In this document: positions 41,486 to 51,124 of the stretch, in pieces
Position numbering within the stretch: the first letter of the stretch is position 1
How the letters are laid out: each line of letters opens with the position of its first letter
NCBI GenBank assembly: GCA_942490985.1
Contig: CALNYW010000001.1
Location: 186,001 to 250,000, forward strand
Reading direction: 5' to 3'
Origin: Thiosocius sp942490985
GTDB taxonomy: Bacteria; Pseudomonadota; Gammaproteobacteria; Chromatiales; Chromatiaceae
Length of the DNA: 64,000 nucleotides
The notes under the pieces: generated by a model
Seen by the model: only the letters and a program-made list of their open reading frames with translations
Told to the model about the DNA's origin: nothing
Databases searched by the model: none
Translations under genes and position numbers: made by a program

Positions 41486-42787
41486 ATGCAAGTTTCCGTT
41501 GAATCAGGCGAGGGTCTCGAGAGACGTCTCATGGTGGATCTGCCAGCTGAGCGGGTTACCGCCGAGATGGACAAAAAGCTGAAAGACTTGGCGCGTCACG
41601 TTCGTCTGGACGGCTTCCGACCGGGCAAGGTGCCGATGCGCACCATCAAACAACGTTTCGGCGAGCAGGTTCGTCAGGAGACGTTTGGCAACCTGATTCA
41701 GGAAACGCTGTACGAAGCGGCCAGCCAGCAGCAACTGATGCCGGCCGGCGAACCGAAGGTCGAATTGCGGGAAGCGGCTGAAGAAGGCGGGTTGGGTTAC
41801 ACCGCGATTTTCGAGGTCGTGCCAGAAATCGCCCTGGCCGACCTGACCGGCGAGACCGTGGTCAAACCAACGGCTGACGTCGCTGACAGCGATGTCGACG
41901 CAATGATCGAAAAGCTCCGCTCACAACGCACCACATGGACCGACGTGGACCGGGCGGCGGGAGACGGCGACACCGTACACATGAATTTCAAGGGAATGAT
42001 CGACGGCGAGGTTTTCGAAGGCGGTACCGCAGAGGACGTTCCGCTGGTACTCGGGTCAGGCGCCATGGTCGAAGGGTTTGAATCCGGTCTGCTCGGTGCC
42101 AAGGCCGGTGATCAACGAACGCTGGATGTTACCTTTCCGGATGACTACCGGGCGACACACCTCGCCGGCAAGGCGGCCACGTTTGACGTCGAGGTGTTGC
42201 GTGTTGCCGAACCGACGCTGCCAGAGATCGACGAGGAATTCGTGAAAGCCTTCGGTATCGAAGACGGGACGGCGGAAAGTCTGCGCGTCGACGTGGCCAA
42301 AAACATGGCGCAGGAGCTGAAGCAAAAGATTCGGGGGCTCGCCAAGGATCGGGTCATGGATTTGCTGGTGGAAAAAAACCCGATGGATATTCCTCACGCC
42401 ATGGTTGCCCAAGAATCGGAGCGCATGAAGCAGCAGATGATCCAGGACATGCAGCAGCGTGGACAAAGCTCGAGCATGGACCTGCCGGCAAGCATTTTTG
42501 AGTCACAAGCGCAGCGGCGAGTCCATCTGGGCCTTTTGGTGGCCGAAATCATAAAAACCCAGCAGCTCACAGTTGACCAAGAGAAGGTTCGCGAGACCAT
42601 TGCCGAGGCCGCTGAGTCTTACGAAGACCCGCAAGAGGTCATCGATTACTACATGCAGGACCAAAACGCTCGCGCTGGTGTAGAAAATGTCGTCCTCGAG
42701 AACCAGGTCGTCGATTGGGTGCTCGATCAAGTCACGGTCCAGGAGGATGTTTCATCATTCGCTGAGCTAATGGATAACAAGGCATAA
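41486..42787 (+). CDS. tig: trigger factor
   Basis: Ribosome-associated chaperone and peptidyl-prolyl isomerase. 433 residues. Seen: the ribosome-binding signature LDGFRPGKVPMRTIKQRFG (~45-63), an FKBP-type isomerase domain (~150-245, DTVHMNFKGMIDGEVFEGG), and the long helical C-terminal arms. First gene of the tig-clpP-clpX-lon block; the ribosome site GGAGAGG precedes the ATG. Confidence 0.97.
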   Translation: MQVSVESGEGLERRLMVDLPAERVTAEMDKKLKDLARHVRLDGFRPGKVPMRTIKQRFGEQVRQETFGNLIQETLYEAASQQQLMPAGEPKVELREAAEEGGLGYTAIFEVVPEIALADLTGETVVKPTADVADSDVDAMIEKLRSQRTTWTDVDRAAGDGDTVHMNFKGMIDGEVFEGGTAEDVPLVLGSGAMVEGFESGLLGAKAGDQRTLDVTFPDDYRATHLAGKAATFDVEVLRVAEPTLPEIDEEFVKAFGIEDGTAESLRVDVAKNMAQELKQKIRGLAKDRVMDLLVEKNPMDIPHAMVAQESERMKQQMIQDMQQRGQSSSMDLPASIFESQAQRRVHLGLLVAEIIKTQQLTVDQEKVRETIAEAAESYEDPQEVIDYYMQDQNARAGVENVVLENQVVDWVLDQVTVQEDVSSFAELMDNKA

Positions 42788-42858
42788 CGTAGGCTTGCTG
42801 CACCCTCTGCAACCGAGTAGCGTCCGTCGCACGATCAACAAAGGTGAAGACAAAAAAC

Positions 42859-43479
42859 ATGAGTGCACTTGAAACGCAGAACCTCGGTCTCGTGCCGATG
42901 GTCGTCGAGCAGAGCGCCCGCGGCGAGCGCGCCTATGACATTTACTCGCGACTGCTTAAAGAGCGCGTCATCTTCTGCGTTGGTCCGGTCGAGGACCATA
43001 TGGCTAACCTGATCGTCGCGCAGCTGCTGTTCCTCGAGTCAGAAAACCCGGACAAAGACATCCATTTTTATATCAACTCGCCAGGTGGGTCGGTGACGGC
43101 TGGGCTGGCGATTTATGACACCATGCAGTTCATTCGGCCGCATGTCACGACGATGTGTATCGGCCAAGCCGCGAGTATGGGGGCTATCTTGCTGGCCGGC
43201 GGCGAAAAGGGTAAGCGGTACGCCTTACCGCACTCGCGGGTGATGATCCACCAACCGCTGGGCGGATTCCAGGGGCAGGCAACGGATATCGAGATTCACG
43301 CAAGGGAAATCTTGCTGATCCGCGAGAGGCTCAATGCGATCCTGGCGCTTCACACAGGGCGGGACCTCGACAGTATTTCGCAGGATACCGACCGCGACAA
43401 TTTCATGAGTGCCGAGCAGTCCGTCGAATATGGGCTGATCGACGAAGTGCTGGACCGGCGTGCGGCCAGTGAGAGCTGA
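42859..43479 (+). CDS. clpP: ATP-dependent Clp protease proteolytic subunit
   Basis: Serine protease forming the tetradecameric ClpP barrel. 206 residues. Seen: NSPGGSVTAGLAIYDTMQ, the nucleophile serine in GQAASMGAILLAGG, the catalytic histidine in SRVMIHQPLGG and the aspartate in TDRDNFMSAEQ. The ATG at 42859 is preferred; a GTG at 42844 would add five residues. Works with ClpX encoded next. Confidence 0.97.
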   Translation: MSALETQNLGLVPMVVEQSARGERAYDIYSRLLKERVIFCVGPVEDHMANLIVAQLLFLESENPDKDIHFYINSPGGSVTAGLAIYDTMQFIRPHVTTMCIGQAASMGAILLAGGEKGKRYALPHSRVMIHQPLGGFQGQATDIEIHAREILLIRERLNAILALHTGRDLDSISQDTDRDNFMSAEQSVEYGLIDEVLDRRAASES

Positions 43480-43604
43480 CGCGGCCTAATCGCACATACC
43501 GGGTAAGGCTTGTTATCCGAAAGCTTTCAGATATCATGCCGATAGAAGTGAGGCGCATGGCCGGGCAGTGGCAAACGGCGCGCGTCGATTAGAGGTGGAA
43601 AGCT

Positions 43605-44885
43605 ATGAGCGATGACAAGAAGGGCGGTAAAGGCGAAGACGGCAAGCTGCTTTACTGTTCGTTTTGCGGCAAGAGCCAGCATGAAGTAAGAAAGCTCATC
43701 GCGGGGCCATCTGTCTTCATCTGCGACGAATGTGTTGAACTTTGTAACGATATCATCCGAGAGGAAATGCAAGAAAGTGTCGGCGAAGCGTCCGACAAGC
43801 TGCCTATTCCGCAGGATATTAACAACACGCTCGATTCCTATGTGATCGGTCAGTCACGGGCGAAAAAGGTTCTCTCGGTCGCGGTATACAACCACTACAA
43901 GCGTCTGGAGGCGAAGGCCAAGAAAGACGACGTGGAGATTGCCAAAAGCAATATCCTGCTGATCGGGCCCACCGGTTCCGGCAAAACACTGCTGGCCGAG
44001 ACGTTGGCCAGGTTACTCAACGTGCCTTTCACGATCGCCGATGCGACAACGCTGACCGAGGCGGGGTATGTCGGCGAAGACGTTGAGAACATCATCCAAA
44101 AGCTTCTCCAGAAGTGCGATTACGACGTTGAGAAGGCTCAGACCGGCATCGTCTACATCGACGAGATCGACAAGATTTCCCGCAAATCAGACAACCCGTC
44201 GATAACCCGCGATGTGTCGGGCGAGGGCGTTCAGCAGGCGCTGCTGAAGCTCATCGAAGGCACCGTGGCGTCGGTACCGCCCCAAGGCGGTCGAAAGCAT
44301 CCGCAGCAGGAGTTCCTGCAGGTCGATACATCGAACGTGCTGTTTATCGTCGGCGGCGCCTTTGCCGGTCTCGACAAGGTGATCAGGGATCGTTCCGAAA
44401 AAGGTGGGATTGGCTTTTCCGCTGAGGTTCGGAGTAAGGAAGACCAACGGTCGGTCGGCGAAATCCTGGTAAACGTGGAGCCGGAAGATCTCATCCACTA
44501 CGGGCTGATACCGGAGTTTGTCGGTCGCCTGCCGGTAGTCGCGACGCTTGAGGAACTCGACGAGGACGCATTGGTAAAAATTCTCACCGAGCCGCGAAAT
44601 GCGTTGATGAAGCAGTACCAGCGGTTGTTTGAGATGGAAGGTGCGGAGCTCGAGATCCGGGAAGAAGCGCTACGGGCGATTGCCCGCAGGGCGATGGACC
44701 GGAAGACCGGCGCACGTGGCTTGCGAACCATCCTGGAGCATGTGCTTCTCGATACCATGTACGATCTGCCGTCGCTTGAAGACGTCACCAAAGTCGTCGT
44801 CGATGAAGGCGTTATCAATGGCGAATCAGAGCCTTACATCATCTATGACGCCGCCGAACCCCGCCAGCTCGCCGCATCGGACTGA
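43605..44885 (+). CDS. clpX: Clp protease ATP-binding subunit ClpX
   Basis: AAA+ unfoldase feeding substrates to ClpP. 426 residues. Seen: the N-terminal zinc domain with four cysteines (LYCSFCGKSQHEV, then FICDECVELC), Walker A GPTGSGKTLLAETLA, Walker B IVYIDEIDKI, and ISRKSDNPSITRDVSGEGVQ. The ClpP-binding loop reads IGF as usual. About 125 bases separate it from clpP. Confidence 0.97.
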   Translation: MSDDKKGGKGEDGKLLYCSFCGKSQHEVRKLIAGPSVFICDECVELCNDIIREEMQESVGEASDKLPIPQDINNTLDSYVIGQSRAKKVLSVAVYNHYKRLEAKAKKDDVEIAKSNILLIGPTGSGKTLLAETLARLLNVPFTIADATTLTEAGYVGEDVENIIQKLLQKCDYDVEKAQTGIVYIDEIDKISRKSDNPSITRDVSGEGVQQALLKLIEGTVASVPPQGGRKHPQQEFLQVDTSNVLFIVGGAFAGLDKVIRDRSEKGGIGFSAEVRSKEDQRSVGEILVNVEPEDLIHYGLIPEFVGRLPVVATLEELDEDALVKILTEPRNALMKQYQRLFEMEGAELEIREEALRAIARRAMDRKTGARGLRTILEHVLLDTMYDLPSLEDVTKVVVDEGVINGESEPYIIYDAAEPRQLAASD

Positions 44886-44903
44886 GCGCCCTCGAACGCC
44901 TTT

Positions 44904-44932
44904 TGCCGGTACCCCACCAGCGGGTACCGGCA
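44904..44932. terminator. stem-loop between clpX and lon
   Basis: An 11-bp perfect stem TGCCGGTACCC/GGGTACCGGCA with a 7-nt loop starts 18 bases after clpX. It is followed by A rather than T, so it may only attenuate or protect the transcript. Confidence 0.42.
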
Positions 44933-45082
44933 GCAAAAATCCTACCTCTAAGATAACGCAGCTTTAAGCCGGTTGATTTATCGGTCCTGAGGCCGCATTT
45001 TCATTTGCAAGACAACTCCCATGGCCGGCTCCAACGCAGTCGGTCTCACATTGGTCGTGACGCGCGGCGTCGGAGGACACTA

Positions 45083-47530
45083 ATGGGCCAGGAAGACACT
45101 TCAGGAAAATCAAGCGGCGAGCATCCCGGTGCGCTTCCCGTTCTGCCACTGCGGGATGTGGTGGTATACCCACACATGGTCATTCCGTTATTCGTCGGGC
45201 GTGAAAAATCGATCAAGGCGCTCGATGCGGCGATGGCGGACAACAAGCAGATTCTGCTAGTCGCGCAGAAAAGCGCTGACGTCGACGAGCCTCAGACCAA
45301 GGACCTATACGACATCGGCACCTTGGCCAGCATTCTGCAACTACTAAAGCTGCCCGATGGCACGGTCAAGGTGCTGGTGGAGGGCGGCGAGCGCGCAGCG
45401 ATCAGCGCCGTGTTCTCCGACCAGGACTTCTTCTCGGCGAACATCGAACCGACCGAAGACGTCAACGAGCTTCCAGAGCGCGAGATGGATGTACTGATGC
45501 GCTCAGCAACCACGCTGTTTGATCAGTATGTGAAGCTCAACAAGAAAGTGCCGCCCGAAGTCTTGACCTCGCTGGCGAGTATCGATGAGCCATCACGGCT
45601 GGCCGATACTATGGCCGCGCACATGGCGCTGAAACTCGACGAAAAACAGCATGTACTCGAGATGTTTGACGTACGTGAACGCCTCGAGCACCTGATGGCG
45701 CTGATGGAGGGTGAAAACGACATCCTGCAAATGGAAAAGCGCATCCGGGGCCGCGTCAAACGCCAGATGGAGAAAAACCAGCGCGAGTATTACCTGAACG
45801 AGCAGATGAAAGCCATTCAGAAGGAACTGGGTGAACTCGATGACGCGCCTAATGAGCTCGAGGAACTCGGCGAGAAAATAGAAAAGGCGGGCATGAGCAA
45901 GGAAGCCAAGGGCAAGGCGACGGCCGAGCTGAACAAACTCAAGCTGATGTCGCCTATGTCCGCCGAAGCGACCGTAGTGCGCAATTATATCGATGCGCTG
46001 GTTAGCGTACCGTGGAAGAAGCGGACCAAAGTGCGCAACGACATACTGAAGGCCGAAGAGGTGCTCGACGCGGACCACTATGGCCTCGAGAAGGTCAAGG
46101 AACGCATCCTCGAGTACCTGGCCGTGCAGCAGCGCGTTCGCAAGCTGAAAGGTCCTATCCTGTGTCTGGTTGGCCCACCCGGCGTTGGTAAGACGTCGCT
46201 CGGTCAGTCAATTGCACGGGCGACCAATCGCAAGTTCATTCGGATGGCATTGGGCGGTGTGCGTGACGAGGCCGAGATTCGTGGTCATCGCCGCACCTAC
46301 ATCGGCGCAATGCCGGGCAAGATTGTCCAGAACCTGACCAAGGCCGGCACCAAGAATCCGTTCTTCCTGCTCGATGAAATCGACAAGATGGCGATGGATT
46401 TTCGCGGCGATCCCGCGTCGGCGCTGCTGGAGGTGCTGGACCCCGAACAGAACCATACCTTCCAGGACCACTACCTTGAGGTCGACTTCGATTTGTCCGA
46501 AATCATGTTTGTCGCAACTGCGAACAGCATGAATATCCCGCCGGCCCTTTTGGACCGTATGGAAGTTATCCGTCTGTCCGGCTATACCGAGGAAGAGAAG
46601 GTCAATATCGCCGAGAATTACCTGATTCCGAAGCAAATCAAGGTGAACGGCCTGAAGGACGAAGAAATCAGCATCAGTGCCAATTCGGTGCGGGACATCG
46701 TGCGTTACTACACGCGGGAAGCGGGCGTGCGGAACCTCGAACGCGAAATCTCCAAGATTTGCCGGCGCGTGGTCAAGGACGTCCTGCTTGAAACTAAGAA
46801 GGGCAAACGCGTCTCGGTGACGCCGAAAAATCTTGACAAGTACCTGGGTGTTCAACGTTTCCGCTACGGTCGTGCGGACGAGCATGACCAGGTCGGCCAG
46901 GTCACCGGACTGGCGTGGACCGAAGTTGGCGGTGAGCTCCTCCGGATCGAGACCGCCTTGACCCCTGGTAAGGGTCGCCTGACCCATACCGGTCAGCTCG
47001 GTGACGTGATGAAAGAGTCTATCCAGGCCGCGATGACTGTGGTGCGAAGCCGTGCAGATGCGCTGGGTTTGGACGACGATTTTTATCAGAAGATGGACGT
47101 ACACATTCACGTGCCCGAAGGCGCTACGCCGAAAGACGGGCCAAGTGCTGGCATCGGTATGGCGACTTCATTGGCTTCCGCACTCACGCGCATCCCGGTG
47201 CGTGCGGATGTCGCGATGACCGGCGAGATCACATTGCGGGGGGAAGTCCTGCCGATTGGCGGTCTCAAGGAAAAGCTCCTGGCTGCGCACCGTGGTGGTA
47301 TCCAAACCGTTATCATTCCGAAAGAAAATGAACGGGACCTCGTGGAGATGCCGAAAAATATCAAGCAGCATCTCGATATCAAGCCAGTGCGGTGGATTGA
47401 TGAGGTACTGGAGATCGCGCTGGCTGAGCGACCAAGTCCGCGCTCAGTTGATGACAAAAAAGATAAGGTTGCTGCAAAAGAGTCGGAAGAAAAGGCCGAA
47501 GACCCCGCCGATTCATTGCGTCCTCATTGA
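45083..47530 (+). CDS. lon: ATP-dependent protease Lon
   Basis: Cytosolic AAA+ serine protease degrading misfolded and regulatory proteins. 815 residues. Seen: the LON substrate domain (LPVLPLRDVVVYPHMVIPLF), Walker A GPPGVGKTSLGQ, FFLLDEIDKM, then the protease domain with the catalytic serine in PKDGPSAGIGMA and lysine in GGLKEKLLAAHRGG. The ATG at 45083 has GGAGGACA upstream; a longer frame from 45005 is not needed. A lysine/glutamate-rich tail is slightly longer than usual. Confidence 0.97.
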   Translation: MGQEDTSGKSSGEHPGALPVLPLRDVVVYPHMVIPLFVGREKSIKALDAAMADNKQILLVAQKSADVDEPQTKDLYDIGTLASILQLLKLPDGTVKVLVEGGERAAISAVFSDQDFFSANIEPTEDVNELPEREMDVLMRSATTLFDQYVKLNKKVPPEVLTSLASIDEPSRLADTMAAHMALKLDEKQHVLEMFDVRERLEHLMALMEGENDILQMEKRIRGRVKRQMEKNQREYYLNEQMKAIQKELGELDDAPNELEELGEKIEKAGMSKEAKGKATAELNKLKLMSPMSAEATVVRNYIDALVSVPWKKRTKVRNDILKAEEVLDADHYGLEKVKERILEYLAVQQRVRKLKGPILCLVGPPGVGKTSLGQSIARATNRKFIRMALGGVRDEAEIRGHRRTYIGAMPGKIVQNLTKAGTKNPFFLLDEIDKMAMDFRGDPASALLEVLDPEQNHTFQDHYLEVDFDLSEIMFVATANSMNIPPALLDRMEVIRLSGYTEEEKVNIAENYLIPKQIKVNGLKDEEISISANSVRDIVRYYTREAGVRNLEREISKICRRVVKDVLLETKKGKRVSVTPKNLDKYLGVQRFRYGRADEHDQVGQVTGLAWTEVGGELLRIETALTPGKGRLTHTGQLGDVMKESIQAAMTVVRSRADALGLDDDFYQKMDVHIHVPEGATPKDGPSAGIGMATSLASALTRIPVRADVAMTGEITLRGEVLPIGGLKEKLLAAHRGGIQTVIIPKENERDLVEMPKNIKQHLDIKPVRWIDEVLEIALAERPSPRSVDDKKDKVAAKESEEKAEDPADSLRPH

Positions 47531-47590
47531 ACTGCAGGGACAACACTGGTAGAACGTGTCTGGCGCGCTTGTGTTCACCCGCGAGTGCGC

Positions 47591-47620
47591 TTGACACTAA
47601 ATTTTTGGTGCTGCTATAAA
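47591..47620 (+). promoter_or_regulatory. sigma-70 promoter of hupB
   Basis: TTGACA (47591-47596) with an 18-base spacer to TATAAA (47615-47620), preceded by TG at -14/-15 (extended -10). The best core promoter seen in the window. Confidence 0.8.
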
Positions 47621-47726
47621 GCGCGCCTTGCAAAAGTAAAGTCAGCAAACTGGCTTCTCCATTTTAAACCATCAATAGCAGCCGGCCACGGAACGGGCTG
47701 TTGTTTCCAAAGGGGGCAAAAACCGA

Positions 47727-47999
47727 ATGAATAAATCTGAACTCATCGACGCGATGGCTGACTCGGCTGACATTTCCAAAGCAGCCGCAGGCCGAGCACT
47801 TGACGGCCTGATCGACGCCATTACCGCGGCGGTGAAAAACGACGACACGGTCTCGATTGTCGGCTTTGGCAGTTTCCTGCTGCGTGAACGCGCCGCACGC
47901 ACCGGGCGCAACCCAAAGACCGGCAAGGCGATTGAAATTCCGGCCTCCAAGTCTCCTGCATTCAAAGCTGGTAAAGCATTCAAGGACGCAGTAAACTAG
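47727..47999 (+). CDS. hupB: DNA-binding protein HU-beta
   Basis: Small histone-like DNA-bending protein. 90 residues. Seen: NKSELIDAMADSADISKAAA, VSIVGFGSFLLRERAARTGR and the DNA-arm signature GRNPKTGKAIEIPASKSPAF. Located after lon as in most gammaproteobacteria, with its own strong promoter and an AGGGGG ribosome site. Confidence 0.97.
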   Translation: MNKSELIDAMADSADISKAAAGRALDGLIDAITAAVKNDDTVSIVGFGSFLLRERAARTGRNPKTGKAIEIPASKSPAFKAGKAFKDAVN

Positions 48000-48015
48000 C
48001 GCGCCTGTTTAGCGG

Positions 48016-48091
48016 GGGTGCTTAGCTCAGCTGGGAGAGCATCGCCCTTACAAGGCGAGGGTCGCAGGTTCGATCCCTGCAGCACCCACCA
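48016..48091 (+). tRNA. tRNA-Val(TAC)
   Basis: 76 nt with encoded CCA. Acceptor GGGTGCT/AGCACCC; anticodon stem TCGCC/GGCGA with loop CTTACAA, anticodon TAC; CAGGTTCGATCCCTG T-arm. 17 bases after hupB, so possibly also on its transcript. Confidence 0.97.
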
Positions 48092-48098
48092 AAGACTT

Positions 48099-48175
48099 GG
48101 AGTGGTAGTTCAGTTGGTTAGAATACCGGCCTGTCACGCCGGGGGTCGCGGGTTCGAGTCCCGTCCACTCCGCCA
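48099..48175 (+). tRNA. tRNA-Asp(GTC)
   Basis: 77 nt with encoded CCA. Acceptor GGAGTGG/CCACTCC; anticodon stem CCGGC/GCCGG with loop CTGTCAC, anticodon GTC; CGGGTTCGAGTCCCG T-arm. Seven bases after tRNA-Val, hence co-transcribed. Confidence 0.97.
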
Positions 48176-48184
48176 TATCCGAAA

Positions 48185-48220
48185 ACAAACGGGGTATCAT
48201 CCGATACCCCGTTTGTCTTT
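48185..48220 (+). terminator. terminator of the hupB/tRNA-Val/tRNA-Asp unit
   Basis: A 14-bp perfect stem (48185-48198 with 48203-48216) with a 4-nt loop ATCC, its lower part A/T-rich and followed by CTTT. It lies 10 bases after tRNA-Asp and 34 before ppiD. Confidence 0.82.
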
Positions 48221-48249
48221 GTACCGACCACCGTTACACGTATCGCATC

Positions 48250-50166
48250 ATGCTCCAGGCAATTAGAGAAAAGGCCCAAGGTTGGATAGCCTGGGCGATC
48301 GTCATCCTTATCAGCATCCCGTTCGCGCTCTGGGGTATCCAGGAATATCTCGGCGTTGGTGGCGAACCGAAAGTTGCCGTGGTTGATGGCGACGAAATCA
48401 CACAACGGATGTTGGACCAGCGCACGCGCGATTTTCGTGAAAGCCTGCGCGCCTCCCTGGGTGATGCCTATCGAGCCGACCTGTTCGAAGAGGCAACATT
48501 GAAAGCGCAGGTCCGCGACGCGATGATCGAAGAACGGGTTTTGGTGAAATTTGCGCGCGATTGGAATTTACGAACCTCGGATGCGCAGGCCCGTGGCTTT
48601 ATCGCTTCGATACCCGCTTTTCAACGCGACGGCCGTTTTGACCAGCAACTCTACGATGCGGCAGTCCGCAATCGCGGCATGAGTACAGCCGGTTTCGAAG
48701 AATCCATTCGTCAGGACATGGCAGTTGATCAACTGCGCAGCGGCGTGACCGATGTGTTGTTCGCCACGGATCATCAACTGCGCGAAACAGTACGCTTGAC
48801 CGATGAGTCGCGCACCGTGCGTTTCGTGCGCATACCGACGCAGGCGTTTGCCGACGACGTTGTCGCTGATGACGAGGCACTGCGCGGCTTCTACGAGGCC
48901 AATCCTGATCGATACCGCACCCCCGAGCAGGTCAAGCTGGCTTACGTGATGCTGGATGCGGAGGACCTTGGGCAATTTGTCGACGTCGATGAGGCGGGGT
49001 TACGCGATTATTTTGATTCGCACCGTGCTGAATTCGTTGCGCGAGAGGAACGGGCGCTTAGCCACATTTTGATTTCTGTTGCGGCGAATGCCGATGATGC
49101 GGCCGAACAGGCAGCTGCAGAAAAGGCCGCAGATCTTCTCGCTCAGCTCCGAGCTGGCGGGGATTTTGCCGCGCTTGCTGAAGCGAACTCAGACGACCCA
49201 GGCTCGGCGAGCAACGGTGGCGATCTGGGTTGGGTCGAAAGAGGCCTGATGGTGCCGGCGTTCGAAGAAGCCGCGTTTTCGCTCGAAGCTTCGGCGATCA
49301 GTCAGCCGGTTCGCACCGAATTTGGCTATCACCTGATTCAAGTACGCGAGGTCCGTGGCGGCTCAGATGCCGGGTTTGAAGACTTCCGTGAGGACGTCGA
49401 CAAGGCATATCGCCGGTTCGAAGCAGAAACCCTTTATTTCGATTACGCCGAGCGATTGGCTGAATCGGCTTACGAAAATGCGAGCAGCCTGACACCGGCC
49501 GCCGAAGCATTGGGTCTGACCATCCAAGAGTCTGATTGGATCACACGGAATGGTTTCGGCAGCGGCATATTGAATTCGCCGAGGGTCATCAATGCGGCCT
49601 ATTCGGACGACGTACTGATCGAGGGCAACAACAGCGACTTAATCGAGATCGGCGCTCAGCAGGCCGTGGTGGTTCGTGTGGTCGAACATCAGCTTGCCGG
49701 CGTTAAACCCTTTGAAGAAAACCGCGACGAGATACGCGCGGATTTCATCGCGGCGCGTGCGGCCGAGGCAGCCGAGGCGGCAGGAAATGCTGCCGTGGAG
49801 CGGGTGAACGCGCAAGCCGCAGGATTGGCCGATATTGCGGGGCCTTATGACGGCACGGTTGAAGGGCCGGAAACAATCAGCCGCGACTCAGGGTCATTAC
49901 CCAGTGCGGTGACGTCGGCGGCGTTCGCGGTCGCCCCGACTGCCGGTGGTGATAAGCTGGTGACCGGTGCAAGTGCAGCAAACGGTGACTATTTTGTCAT
50001 TGCCGTCGATGCTGTGACGCCGGGTGAGGTTGCTCAACTGGACGACCAGACGCGGTCTGCGCTGGTCCAACAGCTGAGCCGGCAGCATGCAGAAGAGACG
50101 CTGCGCGACCTGATCGACGAACTTCGTGCCCGCACCAAAGTCGAGTTGTTGCCGATCGGCGATTGA
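48250..50166 (+). CDS. ppiD: periplasmic folding chaperone/peptidyl-prolyl isomerase PpiD
   Basis: Inner-membrane-anchored periplasmic chaperone associated with the Sec translocon. 638 residues, normal. Seen: the N-terminal anchor IAWAIVILISIPFALWGIQE, a SurA-like N-domain (VAVVDGDEITQRMLDQRTRD), the parvulin domain (~265-370: ALSHILISVA, GSASNGGDLGWVERGLMVPA, FGYHLIQVRE), and a long C-domain. Standard position after hupB and tRNAs. Confidence 0.95.
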   Translation: MLQAIREKAQGWIAWAIVILISIPFALWGIQEYLGVGGEPKVAVVDGDEITQRMLDQRTRDFRESLRASLGDAYRADLFEEATLKAQVRDAMIEERVLVKFARDWNLRTSDAQARGFIASIPAFQRDGRFDQQLYDAAVRNRGMSTAGFEESIRQDMAVDQLRSGVTDVLFATDHQLRETVRLTDESRTVRFVRIPTQAFADDVVADDEALRGFYEANPDRYRTPEQVKLAYVMLDAEDLGQFVDVDEAGLRDYFDSHRAEFVAREERALSHILISVAANADDAAEQAAAEKAADLLAQLRAGGDFAALAEANSDDPGSASNGGDLGWVERGLMVPAFEEAAFSLEASAISQPVRTEFGYHLIQVREVRGGSDAGFEDFREDVDKAYRRFEAETLYFDYAERLAESAYENASSLTPAAEALGLTIQESDWITRNGFGSGILNSPRVINAAYSDDVLIEGNNSDLIEIGAQQAVVVRVVEHQLAGVKPFEENRDEIRADFIAARAAEAAEAAGNAAVERVNAQAAGLADIAGPYDGTVEGPETISRDSGSLPSAVTSAAFAVAPTAGGDKLVTGASAANGDYFVIAVDAVTPGEVAQLDDQTRSALVQQLSRQHAEETLRDLIDELRARTKVELLPIGD

Positions 50167-50182
50167 TGTCTGGGTCTCATCG

Positions 50183-50206
50183 ACGACGGTCATCGAAGAC
50201 CGTCGT
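50183..50206. terminator. stem-loop between convergent ppiD and fabI
   Basis: A 9-bp perfect stem ACGACGGTC/GACCGTCGT with a 6-nt loop in the 59-base convergent gap. No T-tract on either strand; possibly a bidirectional, weak terminator. Confidence 0.45.
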
Positions 50207-50225
50207 ATCGGGTGCTGGTGGGCGG

Positions 50226-51002
50226 TCAAGCCATGCCGAGGATGTGATAGCCGGAGTCGACGTAGAGCACATCGCCGGTGATCCCCGAGGCGAGATCAGA
50301 GCTGAGGAAGGCTGCCGCATTACCCACTTCGCCAATCGTTACGTTTCGCCGTAGCGGCGTTTTCTTTTCCGCCTCGGCCAACATGCCGCGAAACCCACTG
50401 ATTCCCGAAGCGGCAAGGGTGCGAATCGGTCCCGCGGATACGGCATTCACACGCGTGCCCTCCGGCCCTAACGAGTCTGCCAGATAGCGAACGTTGGCCT
50501 CGAGCGCTGCCTTTGCGACGCCCATGACGTTGTAGTTGGGAACGGTACGCACCGCGCCAAGATAGCTCATAGTGATGATCGAACCGTTGCGGCCCCGCAT
50601 CATCGGGCGTCCTGCCTTGGCGAGCGCGGCCAGGCTGTAGGCGCTGATGTCGTGAGCGATCTGAAAGCCTTCGCGGGTCACCGCATCGACGTAGCTACCT
50701 TCCAACTGATCACGAGGTGCGAAGCCGACAGAGTGTACGATGCAGTCCAGGCCATCCCATTTTTTGCCGAGTTCGGAAAATACGCTATCGATCTCTTCAT
50801 CGCTGCTGACATCAAGGGGTAGCACGATGTCGGACCCGAACTCTTTCGCGAACCCGGTTACACGGTCATGCAGCTTGTCGCCCTGATAGGTGAATGCCAG
50901 GGTCGCGCCTTCACGGTGCATCGCGGCAGCCACGCCATAAGCGATGGAGCGATTGCTCGCCACACCAACGATCAATGCGCGTTTGTTTTCCAGGAATCCC
51001 AT
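50226..51002 (-). CDS. fabI: enoyl-[acyl-carrier-protein] reductase (NADH)
   Basis: Last reductive step of fatty-acid chain elongation; short-chain dehydrogenase fold. 258 residues. Seen: GFLENKRALIVGVASNRSIA, the divergent nucleotide-binding motif of FabI, then DCIVHSVGFAPRDQLEG, the catalytic YxxxxxxK (YNVMGVAKAALEANVRYLA), and GPEGTRVNAVSAGPIRTLAA. Convergent with ppiD, divergent from the ABC transporter operon. Confidence 0.96.
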   Translation of the reverse strand: MGFLENKRALIVGVASNRSIAYGVAAAMHREGATLAFTYQGDKLHDRVTGFAKEFGSDIVLPLDVSSDEEIDSVFSELGKKWDGLDCIVHSVGFAPRDQLEGSYVDAVTREGFQIAHDISAYSLAALAKAGRPMMRGRNGSIITMSYLGAVRTVPNYNVMGVAKAALEANVRYLADSLGPEGTRVNAVSAGPIRTLAASGISGFRGMLAEAEKKTPLRRNVTIGEVGNAAAFLSSDLASGITGDVLYVDSGYHILGMA

Positions 51003-51124
51003 GTAAAGTCCCTCGCCAATAGTTGTTTTGTTGTCTGGCTATCGCGGCTGACAGCCGCCGAACCCAATGCCATCATGCAGGCAGGCAAATAGGGCTGGAC
51101 GGCTCAAAGAAATGAAGCGATCGC